DNA of 64,000 nucleotides from Flectonema sp. DT1601 (GCA_964019425.1 OZ025820.1:682001-746000); one strand, 5' to 3'. Positions 50,979 through 63,587 are shown, counted from the stretch's first letter. Notes: a model not told the origin generated them from the sequence alone. Translations and numbers: made by a program.

Positions 50979-53220
50979 ATGAATACTACTCGCCATCTCC
51001 TGGCCCGGCGTACCCTTCCAGATAAATGGTTAGCCCGTGCCGGAAAAGAGCTTAAAAAAGGAAAACCAGAAGACTTGGTTTTTAAAACTGCTGAAGGAGT
51101 CGATGTATTGCCTGTATATGTCGCGGGAGAGAATATTGAGGAAAGGCCTTTGCCGGGTGAGTTCCCATACACAAGAGGACCGCATGCCACTATGTACACT
51201 GTTAGGCCTTGGACTATTAGACAATACGCTGGGTTTAGTACTGTAGAAGAAAGTAACGCATTTTACAAGAAGTCTCTTGCTGCAGGAACTCAAGGGCTAT
51301 CTGTTGCATTCGATTTAGCGACTCACAGAGGATACGACAGTGACCATCCTCGTGTTGTTGGTGACGTTGGTATGGCTGGTGTTGCTATTGACACGGTTGA
51401 TGATATGAAAAGACTCTTCCAAGACATCCCTCTTGATAAAATCTCTGTCTCTATGACAATGAACGGAGCCGTACTTCCAATTTTATCGTTCTTTGCTGTA
51501 GCTGCTGAGGAGACTGGAGTCCCACAGGAGAAATTAACCGGAACTATTCAAAACGATATCCTCAAAGAGTTTATGGTTAGAAATACTTACATTTACCCAC
51601 CAGAACCTAGCATGCGTATTATTTCTGATATCATGGGTCACATGGCAAAGTATCAGCCGAAGTTTAACTCTATTTCTATCTCTGGATATCACTTGCAGGA
51701 GGCAGGAGCTAACGCTGCTTTAGAACTCGCGTTTACAATCGCTGATGGATTAGAGTACATTAGATGTGCTCAGAAGGCTGGTCTTACTGTTGATCAGGTA
51801 GCTCCACGTCTTTCATTCTTCTTCGCTATTGGAATGAACTTTTACATGGAGATTGCAAAGCTTCGTGCGGCTAGAACTTTGTGGTCAACTTTGGTAAAGA
51901 AACACTTTAACCCAGAGAATCCAAAATCTCTTCTTCTAAGAACTCATTGTCAGACATCAGGTTGGTCACTAACTGAACAACAACCATACAACAATGTTAT
52001 AAGAACTACTATTGAAGCTTTATCAGCTGTGATGGGAGGAACACAATCTCTTCACACTAACTCTCTTGATGAGGCTGTTGGTCTTCCAACTGAATTCTCA
52101 GCAGGTCTCGCTAGAAACACTCAACTTATCATTCAAGAAGAGTCAAACATCACAAAAGTTGTCGATCCTTGGGGTGGATCTTACATGATGGAATCTCTAA
52201 CAACTGATTTAATTGATGAAGCAATGAAAATCATCGAAGAAGTTGAAGAGAAGGGAGGAATGACTGAGTGTGTTGCTGAGGGAATGCCGAAACTCAGAAT
52301 TGAAGCATCGGCTGCAACCAAGCAAGCAAAGATCGACAGCAAGCAGGAAGTAATCGTCGGAGTGAACAAGTACGTCAAGGAAGACGAAGAGCAGAACTAC
52401 GACGTTTTAAAGATCGATAACGCCGCAGTACTCGCCTCACAGGTAAAGAAGTTAAAGGAGTGCCGTGCCAATCGTGATGAAGCAGTATGCCAGGCAACCT
52501 TAGCAGCCATCACTGAAGCAGCTAAGACTGGTGAGGGTAACTTACTAACTCTGTCAATCGATGCTGCACGTGCACGTGCCACACTAGGTGAGATTAGTGA
52601 TGCCATGGAAAAACATTTCGGTAGACACGTTGCTAATGATGGAATGGTTCGTGGAGTCTACAACAGAGAATATGGAACTAATGATGAATTAGAAGCAGTT
52701 TTGGCAAATGTTCGCACGAAGGTTGAGGATTTTGAGAAGAAAGTTGGTCGTCGTCCACGTATGATTATTGCTAAGATGGGACAAGATGGTCACGACAGAG
52801 GAGCGAAGGTTGTTGGTACTGGATTCGCAGACCTGGGTTTCGATATTGATGTTGCTCCTCTTTTCCAAACCCCAGCAGAAGTTGCCGCCGCTGCTATCGA
52901 CGCTGATGTCCACTGTGTTGGTGTTTCGTCCCTTGCTGCTGGTCACCGTACTTTAGTTCCACATCTTATTGAAGAACTAAAAGCCCGTGGAGCTAGTGAC
53001 ATTCTAGTCATCGCTGGAGGTGTCATCCCTGCTCAAGACTACCAGGAACTCTTTGATGCTGGTGTTGCTTGTGTCTTTGGACCTGGTATGTATTATTTAT
53101 GTAGTAGACTCGGTGACAAAAAAAAGAAGGGGGGAAAAAAAAAAAAAAAAAACAGGAACTCCAATTCCAAAATGCGCCAACGAACTTCTTGACAAGATGA
53201 TGGAGCGTGTAACTGTTTAG
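50979..53220 (+). CDS. MUT: Methylmalonyl-CoA mutase, single-chain, B12-dependent (2 exons)
   Basis: Spliced model 50979-53085 and 53156-53220 across a 70-nt intron (GTATGT to AACAG), 723 residues. The N-terminus is basic and probably a mitochondrial presequence. Substrate-binding features of the TIM-barrel half are clear (YPTMYxxRPWT-like [65 protein letters not shown]). The C-terminal cobalamin domain has DGHDRG with the B12-ligating His, SSLAAGH and GGVIP. The last exon supplies [14 protein letters not shown] after VFGPG, exactly as in animal and bacterial enzymes. It converts L-methylmalonyl-CoA to succinyl-CoA in mitochondrial propionate and branched-chain amino-acid breakdown. The organism therefore needs or makes adenosylcobalamin. 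Confidence 0.97.
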
Positions 53221-53953
53221 TCACTGAACAAATATCTATAATGCAAAGGCAACGTTTAAACAAGTAAATCATCAATACGACAATCGCAGTACCGTCCTGA
53301 TGGTGTAGCAAATCTGCAACTTCTTAACAGCTTTCCTGCTTCCCTCTCGTTTATTTATTTTCCTTTATTTCCAGGGGTGGCTTGTACTGTGTTTTTTTGT
53401 TTCAAAATGCATCTTGTTTTTCTGGGGTGCACTTCAAGTTAAACTAGTATTTACCTAAGAATCTAGTTATATAAAATGATCTTCGTTGAAGATGGTCAAA
53501 AATTTGTTCTGTTTGTACTGTGAAAAAAAAAAAGAACTTTTTTTTTTTGAGTAGCATCTTGTGGAACAAAAAAAAAAAAAAAAAAAAACGTTCTTTTCTC
53601 ATATATTTTTTTCTCTTCCTCATCAGTATGATCTGTATTAGTGTGTGTGAAAAAAAAAAAAAAAAAAAAAAAAACGAAAAAAAAAAGAGGAAAAAAAAGT
53701 CGTGCCACAAGCCTTCTTTTTTTTTTTCTCTTTTCGGAAACCCAGTCACATGCGTTATTTTCTGCTTTTTTATATCTCTTGCTTTATGTTGCTTTACTGA
53801 GGGTGAGAAGTTAAACAAGCTTACTAGGGTTCTAATTAAATTAGTGATTACGAAATGTACAATAGACAGCTATTGTTCTTCATCACTAGTGATTATGTTA
53901 AAAAGAATGAAAAAACAAAAAAAAATTTACTTCAAAGTATAATATAATCAAAA
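53221..53953. other. Homopolymer-rich spacer
   Basis: No gene. Multiple A-runs (53521-53531, 53570-53587, 53651-53672). The open frames are Lys or Phe runs. TTCTTCATCACTAG near 53890 is a candidate acceptor. Confidence 0.5.
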
Positions 53954-54600
53954 ATGGTATTAGAAGTGGTGGCGAAGATCGAAAAGGAGTTGAAAGGAAA
54001 GTTCTGTGGAGGTGACGAGCCAAGCAAAGAAGATGTGCTTCTCTTTAATGAGCTACTTGGTGAGGGAAATATTAACTTACATAGATGGGTAAAACAAATG
54101 TCATCATACACAGAGACTGAGAGAAAATCATGGAAGGGTGCTGGACAGGTCCCGAAGAGTATCTTTGCTAATTCTGCAGCACCTGAGAAGGAGGCACCTG
54201 AAAAGCCAAAAATTCCAAAAACCGCTGTCGTTGCAGAAGTAACTTGCAAGGCTGGTGCTGATTTAAAAAAGCTCCAAACTCTAATTAAAGAAATCAAAAT
54301 CGACGGTTTAGAATGGGGAACATTTACTGTTGCCGCCTCTGTCCTTACCTGGAAGCCAATCGTTCAGGAGACTTTGGTATGTTCATCACCGATATTTATT
54401 TTAAGCAAATAAAAAACAAAAACAAAAAACATCACACAGGTATCTAAACAAGATATACTTGATATGACGTCAGGGTTTGTTAACTATGTTGAGGTATACT
54501 ATTCTTGTTTTCTTATTAGGCTAAACTATTACTTATAACACAAGATTATAAAAACAAACAGAGCGCTAAGGTATCCTCGTGGAAGACTACTATGGAATAG
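53954..54600 (+). CDS. Elongation factor 1-beta/delta (eEF1B GEF subunit), 3 exons
   Basis: Spliced model 53954-54376, 54440-54493, 54562-54600, giving 171 residues; introns 63 and 68 nt (GTATGT, GTATAC donors; CACAG, AACAG acceptors). The N-terminus is a short helical domain (SKEDVLLFNELLG, LHRWVKQMSSY), as in eEF1B-beta subunits that bind eEF1B-gamma, then a Pro/Lys/Glu linker. The GEF domain starts near residue 90 (VVAEVTCKAGADLKKLQTLI, IDGLEWGTFTV, VQETLVSKQDIL, VNYVESAKVSS). It recharges eEF1A with GTP during translation. At 171 residues it is shorter than most animal eEF1B-beta (about 225), close to minimal forms. The last two exons are only 54 and 39 nt. Confidence 0.92.
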
Positions 54601-55119
54601 GGTTCGTGTGATAATTGAGACATTTCAGTTGGTGAGGACAAAAAAAAAATGAAAAAAAAAAAAAAAAAAAAAAAACCCAAAAACACGAAACTTCTGTCAT
54701 CACCTCAGGTCTCTTTTGGCAAGTAGTGGAACTGCTTACCGAATACAACGACAACGAAAAACAAACAAAAATGAAACCAGTGTTTTGCAGCGCACGCCTT
54801 GAATTCGCTATCTGTTATTATACAGCTGAGTGAAGAAAAACAGGAAAGTTGTAATCACTATGGGCAGTGGCGCTTGCTTATCGAAAAAAGAAAAAAACAG
54901 CAAAAAAAAAAAAAAAGAAGGAAAAAGATCGGATTCAGAGTAATGAGAGCTTTCGAACCTCTCCTCTGGTTTGAATTGTTTATGTGCGTTGGCTGACTTT
55001 TATTTTATAATCAGGTCTTCATTACTTCGTCTTTACGGATTGCTAAATAAGACAGGCTACCTGAGAGTTATTTTAAAGTGTCTGGTGTGAATATTTTAAA
55101 CACAGTAGGCCATAACAAA
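54601..55119. other. AT-rich spacer
   Basis: No gene. Poly(A) lies at about 54652-54675 and 54902-54915. Several CAG/AAG sites near 55053-55106 could serve as acceptors for the next gene. Confidence 0.45.
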
Positions 55120-57424
55120 ATGGGTAAGAAAAAAGAGAGAGAAGTTGAGGAGGAAGTTGATACAACATTCGACATCGCGCAAGTGATGCGTTCGTTTGAT
55201 AAGATGATGACTGCTGTTCTAAAAGGATGTGTTGGAGAAGAACGTCTTGAATTACTTGACAAACAAGTCCTTTCATACATTTTAAACATTCTAGAAGCTC
55301 AGCAGAAATTGGAGTCCAGTTCATCTGTCGACAGCGTAGTGAAGACAATCTCAACTTTCTTGTTAGAATTCGCTTGTTTTGCAGACAGGGAAAAGGCCGA
55401 GGCAAACGTACAAGCTCTCATGAAGTGTATGGTTGAACAAAAGATATTCGAAGAACCAGTAGAGAAGTCTCGTAAACTCCTAGACCAACCTGTCCAACTT
55501 GGTAAGATTGCACAACAACAAATGCGTGCAGCTAAAGCTGTTGGTTCGATTACTGGTATGGGTGGAAATAGTGAAGTTAACTGGAATGACAACCTTGATT
55601 GGGACCAGAAGAGATCCGCAGCTAAAGAGGCTCGTCGTCAAAAGAAAGACGATGAACGTCGTCAAGCAGTTCAGGGTGAGTTTGAGGAGTTTATGAGAAA
55701 GCGTGGTCTTGTTGGACAGACTCACGTTAAAATCCACGGAAACCAAGCATACCCTCAAGGAGGTGAGATCAAGCTTGATGAAGTACACATCAGTATGGGT
55801 ACCTCTTGCCTTCTTCGTTCTGCTGACCTGAACATCTCCGCAGGTCATCGTTATGGTCTAATCGGAAGAAACGGTGTTGGTAAAACAACACTTCTCCGAC
55901 ACATTGCCGAAGGTGAACTTGAAGGTATTTCACCTTTCTTACAGATTCTTCATATTGAACAAGAGTGTATTCCTAGTACTGATACTCCTATTCAGGTTGT
56001 GTTGTCTGCTGATTTAGAAAGAGCTAATTTATTAAGTGAGGAAACAGCTTTAGTTCAGGGTGATGACACCAATGAAAGTGGAAAGCGACTTGCTGAAATT
56101 TACAACCGAATGGACGAAATTGAATGCCACAGTGCAGAAGCGAGAGCGGCAACTATCTTGTCTGGTCTGTCATTCACAAAGGAAATGATGGAGATGCCAA
56201 CTAAGTCACTCTCTGGAGGTTGGAGAATGAGAGTTTCACTTGCACGTGCGCTGTTCATCTCACCTGACATCCTTCTTCTTGACGAGCCTACTAACCATTT
56301 AGATTTACACGCGGTTTTGTGGCTTGAGACCTACCTAAGTTCCTGGGAGAAGACTTTAATTGTTGTTTCCCATAGTAGAACATTCTTGAATGCCGTTTGT
56401 ACTGATATTGTTGACTTCAGAAACCAGAACTTGGAATACTACAGAGGTGACTACGACTCTTTTGAGAACGCTCGTACAGAAAAACTTAAAACCCAACAAA
56501 GACAATACGAGTCGCAAGACAAGAATCGTAGACACATGCAAGAGTTTATCGACAAATTCAGATGCAATGCTAAACGTGCTGCAATGGTTCAATCTAGAAT
56601 TAAAGCAATGGAGAAGATGGACCTTATCAGTGCTGTTGAGAAAGAATCGACATTTAAATTTAAGTTTAATGAACCAGAACCAGTTCCAAGTCCTTTTATG
56701 CAAATTTTAGATGTATCGTTTGGTTACAAAGTGAATAGTGTTCTGTTTAGAGATGTTAACTTCTCTCTTGATATGGATAGTAGAGTTGCTCTTGTTGGTG
56801 CAAACGGAACAGGTAAGTCTACTTTTATGAATGTTATCGCTGGTGACTTGGAACCACTTGATGGACGTGTTATTAGAAACCCAAAGGCTAGAATCGCAAG
56901 ATTTACTCAACACCACGTTGATCAACTTAACCTTCAACAAACACCAATCGAACATATGAGAACTCGATTCCCATCGGCTGATAAAGACTCCCTCAGATCC
57001 CATCTTGGTTCTATGGGTCTTTCCGGAGAGAAAGCTGTCCAACCTATTTATACTCTTTCTGGAGGTCAGAAATCTCGTATTGCTTTCGCTATTCTAACTT
57101 GGACTAACCCTCATATGCTTCTCCTTGACGAGCCTACTAACCATCTTGATATTGACACTGTTGATGCTTTAATTATGGCTCTCACAACCTTTAAAGGTGG
57201 TTGTCTTGTTATTAGTCACGACGAGCATCTTATTACTTCTGTTTGTGAAGAGCTTTGGGTGTGTGGTGGTGGTACTATGAAGTATGTGTTTTTTTTTTTT
57301 TTTTTGTTGTCGAGTTATTTAAAAAAAAAAGAAAAAAACAATCTAAAATAACTAAAACTCTAAAAACAGGAAATTCCCTGGTAACTTCCAAGATTATAAG
57401 AAATCGTTGAAGGTGGGTCGCTAA
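55120..57424 (+). CDS. ABCF (Gcn20/ABCF3-type) twin-ATPase translation factor, 2 exons
   Basis: Spliced model 55120-57281 and 57370-57424 across an 88-nt intron (GTATGT to AACAG), 738 residues. A 200-residue N-terminal helical domain precedes two ABC ATPase domains. ABC1: Walker A GRNGVGKTT near 250, signature LSGGWRMR near 365, Walker B LLLDEPTNHLD near 387. ABC2: GANGTGKST near 560, LSGGQKSR near 646, LLLDEPTNHLD near 668. No membrane helices, as expected for ABCF. The N-terminal extension and the YRGDYDSFENAR linker region fit ABCF3/Gcn20, a ribosome-associated partner of Gcn1 in translation and stress signalling. The spliced last exon supplies KFPGNFQDYKKSLKVGR, the conserved end of the family. 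Confidence 0.92.
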
Positions 57425-57627
57425 AACGAGTCGAAGTCCCAACCCAAGCCTCCCTCAGGAGGTAGTGTTTACGTAATAAGTTAAGTTGGACTCGGGTATT
57501 TCCCCACCTATTATTTTTTATCTTTTTTTTTTTTTTTTTCCCCCCCCGTTTTCTTTTTGAAGTAATTTTATGTTATCATACATCCCAAGCCGACAGCACT
57601 CTCGCAAGTTATTTTTTTAGTGTTCGG

Positions 57628-57658
<31 letters not shown>

Positions 57659-57892
57659 ATCCTACTCGGCTTATTGTAGAACCTGTTTACGACAACACAC
57701 AAAAAAAAATACCAAAAAATACAATAAAAAGAGGAAGAAAAAAACCCCCCCCGCACATGGAGTGAAAGAACATCTTTCCCTCATCATTTCACTCAGCTGT
57801 CAAGCAGTGTTACTGTATGGCTTAAGGTTCTTACGTTATTTACAACAGAAGGGGACGGAGGAGGGGATCCCCTTATTCGGGGGATATATAAA
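57425..57892. other. Spacer with palindromic G/C stretch before the next start
   Basis: T-run and A-run near 57522-57540 and 57628-57656. Just before the next ATG, GGGGATCCCC (near 57865) is a perfect palindrome followed by a C-run/G-run pair and GATATATAAA. TTATTTACAACAG near 57849 is a candidate acceptor. Confidence 0.5.
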
Positions 57893-60049
57893 ATGTTAAT
57901 CCCGATTCGTATTTTATTGCTGTTGATGACTGTAAGTGAGGCAGCAGGTGTTTTTCAATATTTGTACAATGTAGGATTGCAACAGTACATGACTTATGAT
58001 TCAGCCAGATCAGGTAGTCTTTACATGACTGCTAACCCAGTTGGGGTTAGAGAGCAGTGGGAAGTGTTTGAATTCACTCCTGGAAAAAAACGGATAAATA
58101 GCAACTATTTTGCTACTCAATTGCCTGGTCAAACTTGGCATGTCGATGGTCGTCATGCCGTCGAGGTTAATGCGAAGATGTCACAGAATCCATATCCCAA
58201 TTACCCAGATTTTGTAATGACTCTAACTACAGGTATTAGGTTTACTTTGAAAAACCAGTACACGAAGGGGTTTCTTGGGATTTTTACACGGAGTGCGTTT
58301 GTTACAACGTGTACAGTTGAAGTCGCAGGTGTCTGCGAACACTTGGAGTGGGAATTGAGAGATTATCCAACGGGGTCGCCCACTGCAATCCCGACTGCCG
58401 TTCCTACGGCGGTGCCAACGGCTATTCCGACTGCAATCCCAACTGCCGTTCCTACGGCGGTGCCAACGGCTATTCCGACTGCAATCCCAACTGCCGTTCC
58501 TACGGCGGTGCCAACGGCTATTCCGACTGCCATCCCGACTGCTGTGCCAACTACCATTCCGACAACGGCGATTCCGACAACGTTGATTCCGACAACTATG
58601 ATTCCGACGATGACTCCGACAACAATGATTCCGTCAACAGTGGTGCCAACTGCCATTCCTACAGCGGTGCCAACTGTTCTAACTTCCATCCCGACAGCCA
58701 TCCCAACCTCCGCAGCTTCTGTCCTTACGGGTGTTCCAACTTTAGTACCGACTGTAGCCCCAACAATGACTTCGCCTGTTCGAACTGTTATCCCTACAAG
58801 TATTCCTTCGCCTACAAATATATTCAAACAACCAAAGCAGATATTAGAAGAACAAGAACAAGTTGACTCTATCGGAACAGCAGGAGCGATAACATCCGTA
58901 CTGGGTGTTGGAGCGAGTTCTGGTGCAGCAACGAGGTTAGTGATGATCGCAGGGGGATGTCAATTTGCTGGTGAAGATCAGGAATTTCCCTTAGTTTTCC
59001 ACCCAACTGACTGGACAATACGTAATAGTAAAGCTCTCGGATTAGTAATTGGAAACCTTCTGATCATGTTTGGGTTCTGGGGATTGTGTTTTGTAGTATT
59101 CAAATTAGCACAGATCATTGGCAGTAAATTCTATCCTAAAACATTCGAAGACATGGACACTCAGGGGTTAGTTCGATTCCCTTCCGCTCCACTTTTTGTG
59201 TTCATATTCTTCTACCAAGGAACTAGTTTAGGGGGTTTGATATTAATATTCTATGCGGATGACTGGGTTCATCTTGTATCCGGTCTTGCAACGACATTGG
59301 CATGTGTAATAGTGCCATTGTTAGTCTGTTTACAGGTTTCAAAAGACGTTCCTGCTCTTGCGACGTATGTAGATGACGATACGAGAAATCCAATAAAAGT
59401 TTTCTTTTTAGGACAAGGGGAGTGGGTCTCGAAGCAAAAACACAATCATTGGGTACAAAGATACAAGTGTGTGGTAAGAGCTTATCGCGTGAAATATGCA
59501 TGGTATTGTCTGTTTGAACTCTATTCGATGTTATCACTTGCTTGTATGAGAGCGATAACTGTTGTTGATCATCAGCAGTGTGCTTATGTTAAACTAGCTC
59601 AAGGACTTATATTTTATTTATTACTTTTGCTTGAAGCTGTGACATGGCCGCATTCACGCTACAGAGATGCTACAGTTGATTTCATTGTTGTTGGAGTTCA
59701 GGGAACCGGTTTAGTGTTACAAGCGGTTGGGTATTTTAGTGGAGATATGAATCACTATACGTTTTTGGCGGCATCAAAAATGTTTTTGTGTAGCGTCTTT
59801 ATTACCTTGATAAAGGTCATTGTCGATATTATATCGGAAGTGTACATACTGATAACGGGATCACGCACTCGACTACAGCAAGAACAATGGGATAAGTCTC
59901 CTTTTCACTCTAATGTGTCTTTTGTTGCTTCACCTGCTGAACTGAATACCTCATGTATACTTAGCTTAACTGGTGACGATTATCAATCAAACGGAACAAT
60001 TGGCGCTGGAATTCTAAGCTCAACAGATTCAAGGCGATGCTACATGTGA
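57893..60049 (+). CDS. Predicted surface multi-TM protein with Pro/Thr-rich stalk
   Basis: Single exon, 718 residues. A signal peptide (about 1-18) leads to a 140-residue extracellular domain rich in aromatic and polar residues (YLYNVGLQQYMTYD, REQWEVFEF), perhaps beta-trefoil-like. A stalk of repeated IPTAVPTA units follows (about 160-320), encoded partly by an approximately 48-bp tandem repeat at 58380-58530. The C-terminal half (about 375-665) has about seven hydrophobic helices (LVIGNLLIMFGFWGLCFVVF, SGLATTLACVIVPLLV, LIFYLLLLLEAVTW and others) with a cytosolic tail. A Thr/Pro stalk on a polytopic anchor suits a glycosylated cell-surface protein. Family not recognised; receptor, channel or adhesin are all possible. 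In the stalk the other frames also stay open, but these are shadows. Confidence 0.75.
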   Translation: MLIPIRILLLLMTVSEAAGVFQYLYNVGLQQYMTYDSARSGSLYMTANPVGVREQWEVFEFTPGKKRINSNYFATQLPGQTWHVDGRHAVEVNAKMSQNPYPNYPDFVMTLTTGIRFTLKNQYTKGFLGIFTRSAFVTTCTVEVAGVCEHLEWELRDYPTGSPTAIPTAVPTAVPTAIPTAIPTAVPTAVPTAIPTAIPTAVPTAVPTAIPTAIPTAVPTTIPTTAIPTTLIPTTMIPTMTPTTMIPSTVVPTAIPTAVPTVLTSIPTAIPTSAASVLTGVPTLVPTVAPTMTSPVRTVIPTSIPSPTNIFKQPKQILEEQEQVDSIGTAGAITSVLGVGASSGAATRLVMIAGGCQFAGEDQEFPLVFHPTDWTIRNSKALGLVIGNLLIMFGFWGLCFVVFKLAQIIGSKFYPKTFEDMDTQGLVRFPSAPLFVFIFFYQGTSLGGLILIFYADDWVHLVSGLATTLACVIVPLLVCLQVSKDVPALATYVDDDTRNPIKVFFLGQGEWVSKQKHNHWVQRYKCVVRAYRVKYAWYCLFELYSMLSLACMRAITVVDHQQCAYVKLAQGLIFYLLLLLEAVTWPHSRYRDATVDFIVVGVQGTGLVLQAVGYFSGDMNHYTFLAASKMFLCSVFITLIKVIVDIISEVYILITGSRTRLQQEQWDKSPFHSNVSFVASPAELNTSCILSLTGDDYQSNGTIGAGILSSTDSRRCYM

Positions 60050-60783
60050 TAATGAGAATCAGGGAATGCGTGTGTTTTATCTTGGTTGCTTTTTTTTTTT
60101 TTTTTTTTTCTTCGTTTTTATGTTTTTGCTCTCTTTCTCTGCTGTTATTTTTATTATTTCTTTTCTAAGAATGGCCTGCTGTCTTGTACTAAATAGAAAA
60201 TTTTTTTGTTTTTTTTTTCGTAAGGATTTTTTCGTACGTTTCACAAGAAGTGTAAGATTATTTCATGTGGATTATACTCCAATTAACATGCGAGGTTTAG
60301 TCTTATATTTTATAACACATGGCGATTAATTTCCCTGTTATAAATATTTTGTGTTCGGGTGGGAAAAGAGACGAAATCCGCAGACGAAATTCACAAACTT
60401 TTTTCTGAGATAGTCGCACCGAATATTTCGGTGAGTAGCGGCTTCCCTACTAACTGTGATTACGATTATAATATTTTAGTTCGATTAAAGTGGTTCTTAC
60501 ATTCGGATGAAGACCTCGTTTTTGTGTCATAGTTGGAACCAAACTGTTGACTAGCGAAATTCAATTCTGTGTGTAGCATTCAACTCTCTTTTTCTGTTGG
60601 CGTTTCTTAGCGAAAAAAACTTGCGAGAACCAGGCGATCGGACTTTGATTTATTCCTCCCCTTGTTGTCTTGTTTTGTTTTGTGTTTTTAGTTGACTTAA
60701 CTACTGCTTGCGGAAGTACTTTGCTGCTTTTTTCAGTTGCTTTATCGGTAGTAGTGTTTTGTCTTCCTACACTCTATCGTGTC

Positions 60784-60816
<33 letters not shown>

Positions 60817-60858
60817 TCTTTTTTAATATATTTGGTATTTGTGCTGCGATGTAGACCA

Positions 60859-60891
<33 letters not shown>

Positions 60892-61574
60892 GAAAATGCA
60901 AATCGATTTTTTTTAATTTCTTTTTTTAAGATAAAAATAATATGTTTATTCTGAGAAAAAAACAGCGTACTCCGCATTTTTTTTTCACCTTGCACTTCAT
61001 GAGGGTCATCGTTGCTTTGTCAGCGATCCACATTAGTGTTTATCTCATAAACCATATCGAGGTTTGACGTGCTTCTTTGAACACGCTGTTTAATACAGCC
61101 GGTAAGCCGCGCACTACCTTCGCAAACCTGTGTCTTCTGTGTACTTTCTGTGTGATCCACAAAAAAAAAAAAAAGAAATGCGTGGAGTTGGAGGGTTTTG
61201 TTCATGTTGTGAATAAAAAACTTTGTGTGTGGAGCTGGCGGTTTTTTGCAGACTTTGTGTTGAAATCCGGAATTTTGAAAAAAAACTTTGTGCGGAATTA
61301 GAAGATTTTTTCCTTCATAAAACCTTATTGCAATTTCCGATTGAAACCAATTGGTGCAAGTTAATAGATTTATCTTTATTTAGTTTTCCTGAGATGGACG
61401 GAAGGAAAAAAAAGTTGCTCTATCTGTTTTCCCTTCCCCTTTTTTAACGTTTCTTGATTTAGTTATCATCACGCCGCCGTTATAAACTTTTTTTTTTTTC
61501 TCCCGCTGTTTTTTTTTTAGTGAGTCTGCACACCAGTTTTAAGATGCACCAGCTATAGTGGTGCTGTTGGTGCT

Positions 61575-61612
<38 letters not shown>

Positions 61613-63553
61613 GAGGCGTGTTTGTGCAGAAAAAAAAAACATAAAAAAAAAAAACAGAATCAAGGTAGACGAATAGAATACGAACATTTGTTTTTTCTGT
61701 GAAAATTAAAGTAATCCCATTTATTTGTGATGTCTTGACACAATTGTCTGGTTCGCAACCTGATTGATGAATATGGGAAATAATTTTTACCCCCCCTTTC
61801 GTTTAGTTAAGCATCACACCTAGTCACTGTATCTCAGAACTAATGTTAAATTATCGTTATGTTGTTTATGATACAATACATTTGTATTTTACGTACAAAA
61901 TCAAACAGTTAACCCCCCTTTCGATTGTATAAAGAAAAATAAACGGGAAAAAAAATAATTTTTTTTTTCCTCTTTTTTTGTTTTCTGATTTTACAGAAAA
62001 ATAAATTTTTCTGAAACTCCTAATTTCCTTTAAAAAAAATTGCGCGAATTTTTTTTTTTTTTTTTTTTTTTTCCCCTCTTTCCCCAGTTTTTTAAGGACT
62101 GTTTAAGCAATAACATGACATTGGAATTAAGCTCAGGTTGTCTCTGTTTTGTTTCGTACACGCAAATTAGGCTTCTCGTAGTCTCACGATGCGGGTACTG
62201 CATAATTAGTATCTCCATAAGCTTTTTTTTAGATGTCTGACGCCCCTGATTTTAAAATACAAAGATAAATAAAATACGGGAACTGTTGGATTACTTCAGG
62301 GGGGTTTTTTGCGGAACTTCGATTAAGGAGAATTCTTTTCCGCAATAACATCATTTTTTTTTTAATATTTATAATCCACACCTTCAAAAGTTATTTACTT
62401 GTGGTACATCTAGTAATTATGTCTTATTTATGTTTTGTCTTGTGCGTCTCTGTACTTTTTATTCTCTCTTTTATTCTATTTTAAATTGATGGAGGACGTT
62501 GTCAAGCGGAGATAGTATAAAGATAACTTATAAAAAGCCTTTTGTTATCGAGGTGTATTGCATTTTTCAATTTTCAATTTTTTTTTTTTTTTGTTTTTTT
62601 TCTGTTCTTCGCAAGCAAATATCGAAATATATTTTTTGGTCCGTCGCAGTTATGACCCATAAACTAACTGTGATTACCTGAACCTTTTGTTTTCATTTCT
62701 TGGAGTGATATGGCTATGTGCTGCCCAAATTTTGCAGTACTTTTGTATTGTAAAGCTTTTAGTATTGTCTTGTCTTTCGTGGTATGTGGGCATACAACAC
62801 AATATGGTCGTATTAAATGGAATAAAAAAAACTTTTTATTTTTTTCACCTTCCCTTCCACTCCCAGATCATTTCTGTTTTATTTTCTTTAGTTGTTTTCA
62901 CCTGTTAGCCTCTGGGTGGGAGTTGGGAGTCGATCACTTCTAGCCAAAGCTATAGAACTATAATTGTTCGCAATTGGATCCTTACTGGTGCGGGCTACCC
63001 AGACCCCTCGTAGCCATCGGTTCTGTATTTTGCTAACTAACAGTGAGTTGCATATCCGGTTTCGCTCAGTGTTCTACTACCTTGCAAGCAAAAAAATATC
63101 CAAAAAGCAAAAGTATTATATTAGTGTCGCTCAGACGAATTATTCGCTTGCCTCATGAATACCCCCAAGCTGACGTGTTTTTTCAAGACAATAAGAAAAA
63201 AACAAACAAACAACCGTATTGGTGATTTGCACGTCAACACCGCAACGGATCCTCACACAGGTTTTTAAAAATTTAAAAACCTGCAGTTCATTCACTTTAT
63301 TCCATTGTTTTATTTTGCATCAAAAATCAACGTAAGAATATTTTACCCGACTTACTATTGTTCTACTCCTCCTTTCCTGTTTGGCTATTTTTTATTATTA
63401 TTCTTCTTATTTCGTCGTTACTCAGGTGATGGCTTTCTTGCGGTTACTGTTTCTTTTTTGTTGGTCAACTTGACACTTGACAACCAACATTAAATAATTT
63501 GTTTAAAACAGCCTCAAACATAACCTGATTATCGGGCTATGTAATCAGAACAA

Positions 63554-63587
<34 letters not shown>

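Noticed and set aside
58348-58866. 172-residue Asn/Ser/Gly-rich + frame inside the Pro/Thr stalk
   Set aside because: Alternate-frame reading of the 48-bp repeat; the long frame with signal peptide and TM helices explains the region.
62440-62475. Spliced-leader RNA-like CTCTGTACTTTTTATTC
   Set aside because: Resembles the end of euglenozoan leaders, but no donor GT follows and no Sm site or terminator layout was seen; a similar T-rich stretch at about 26675 also fails.
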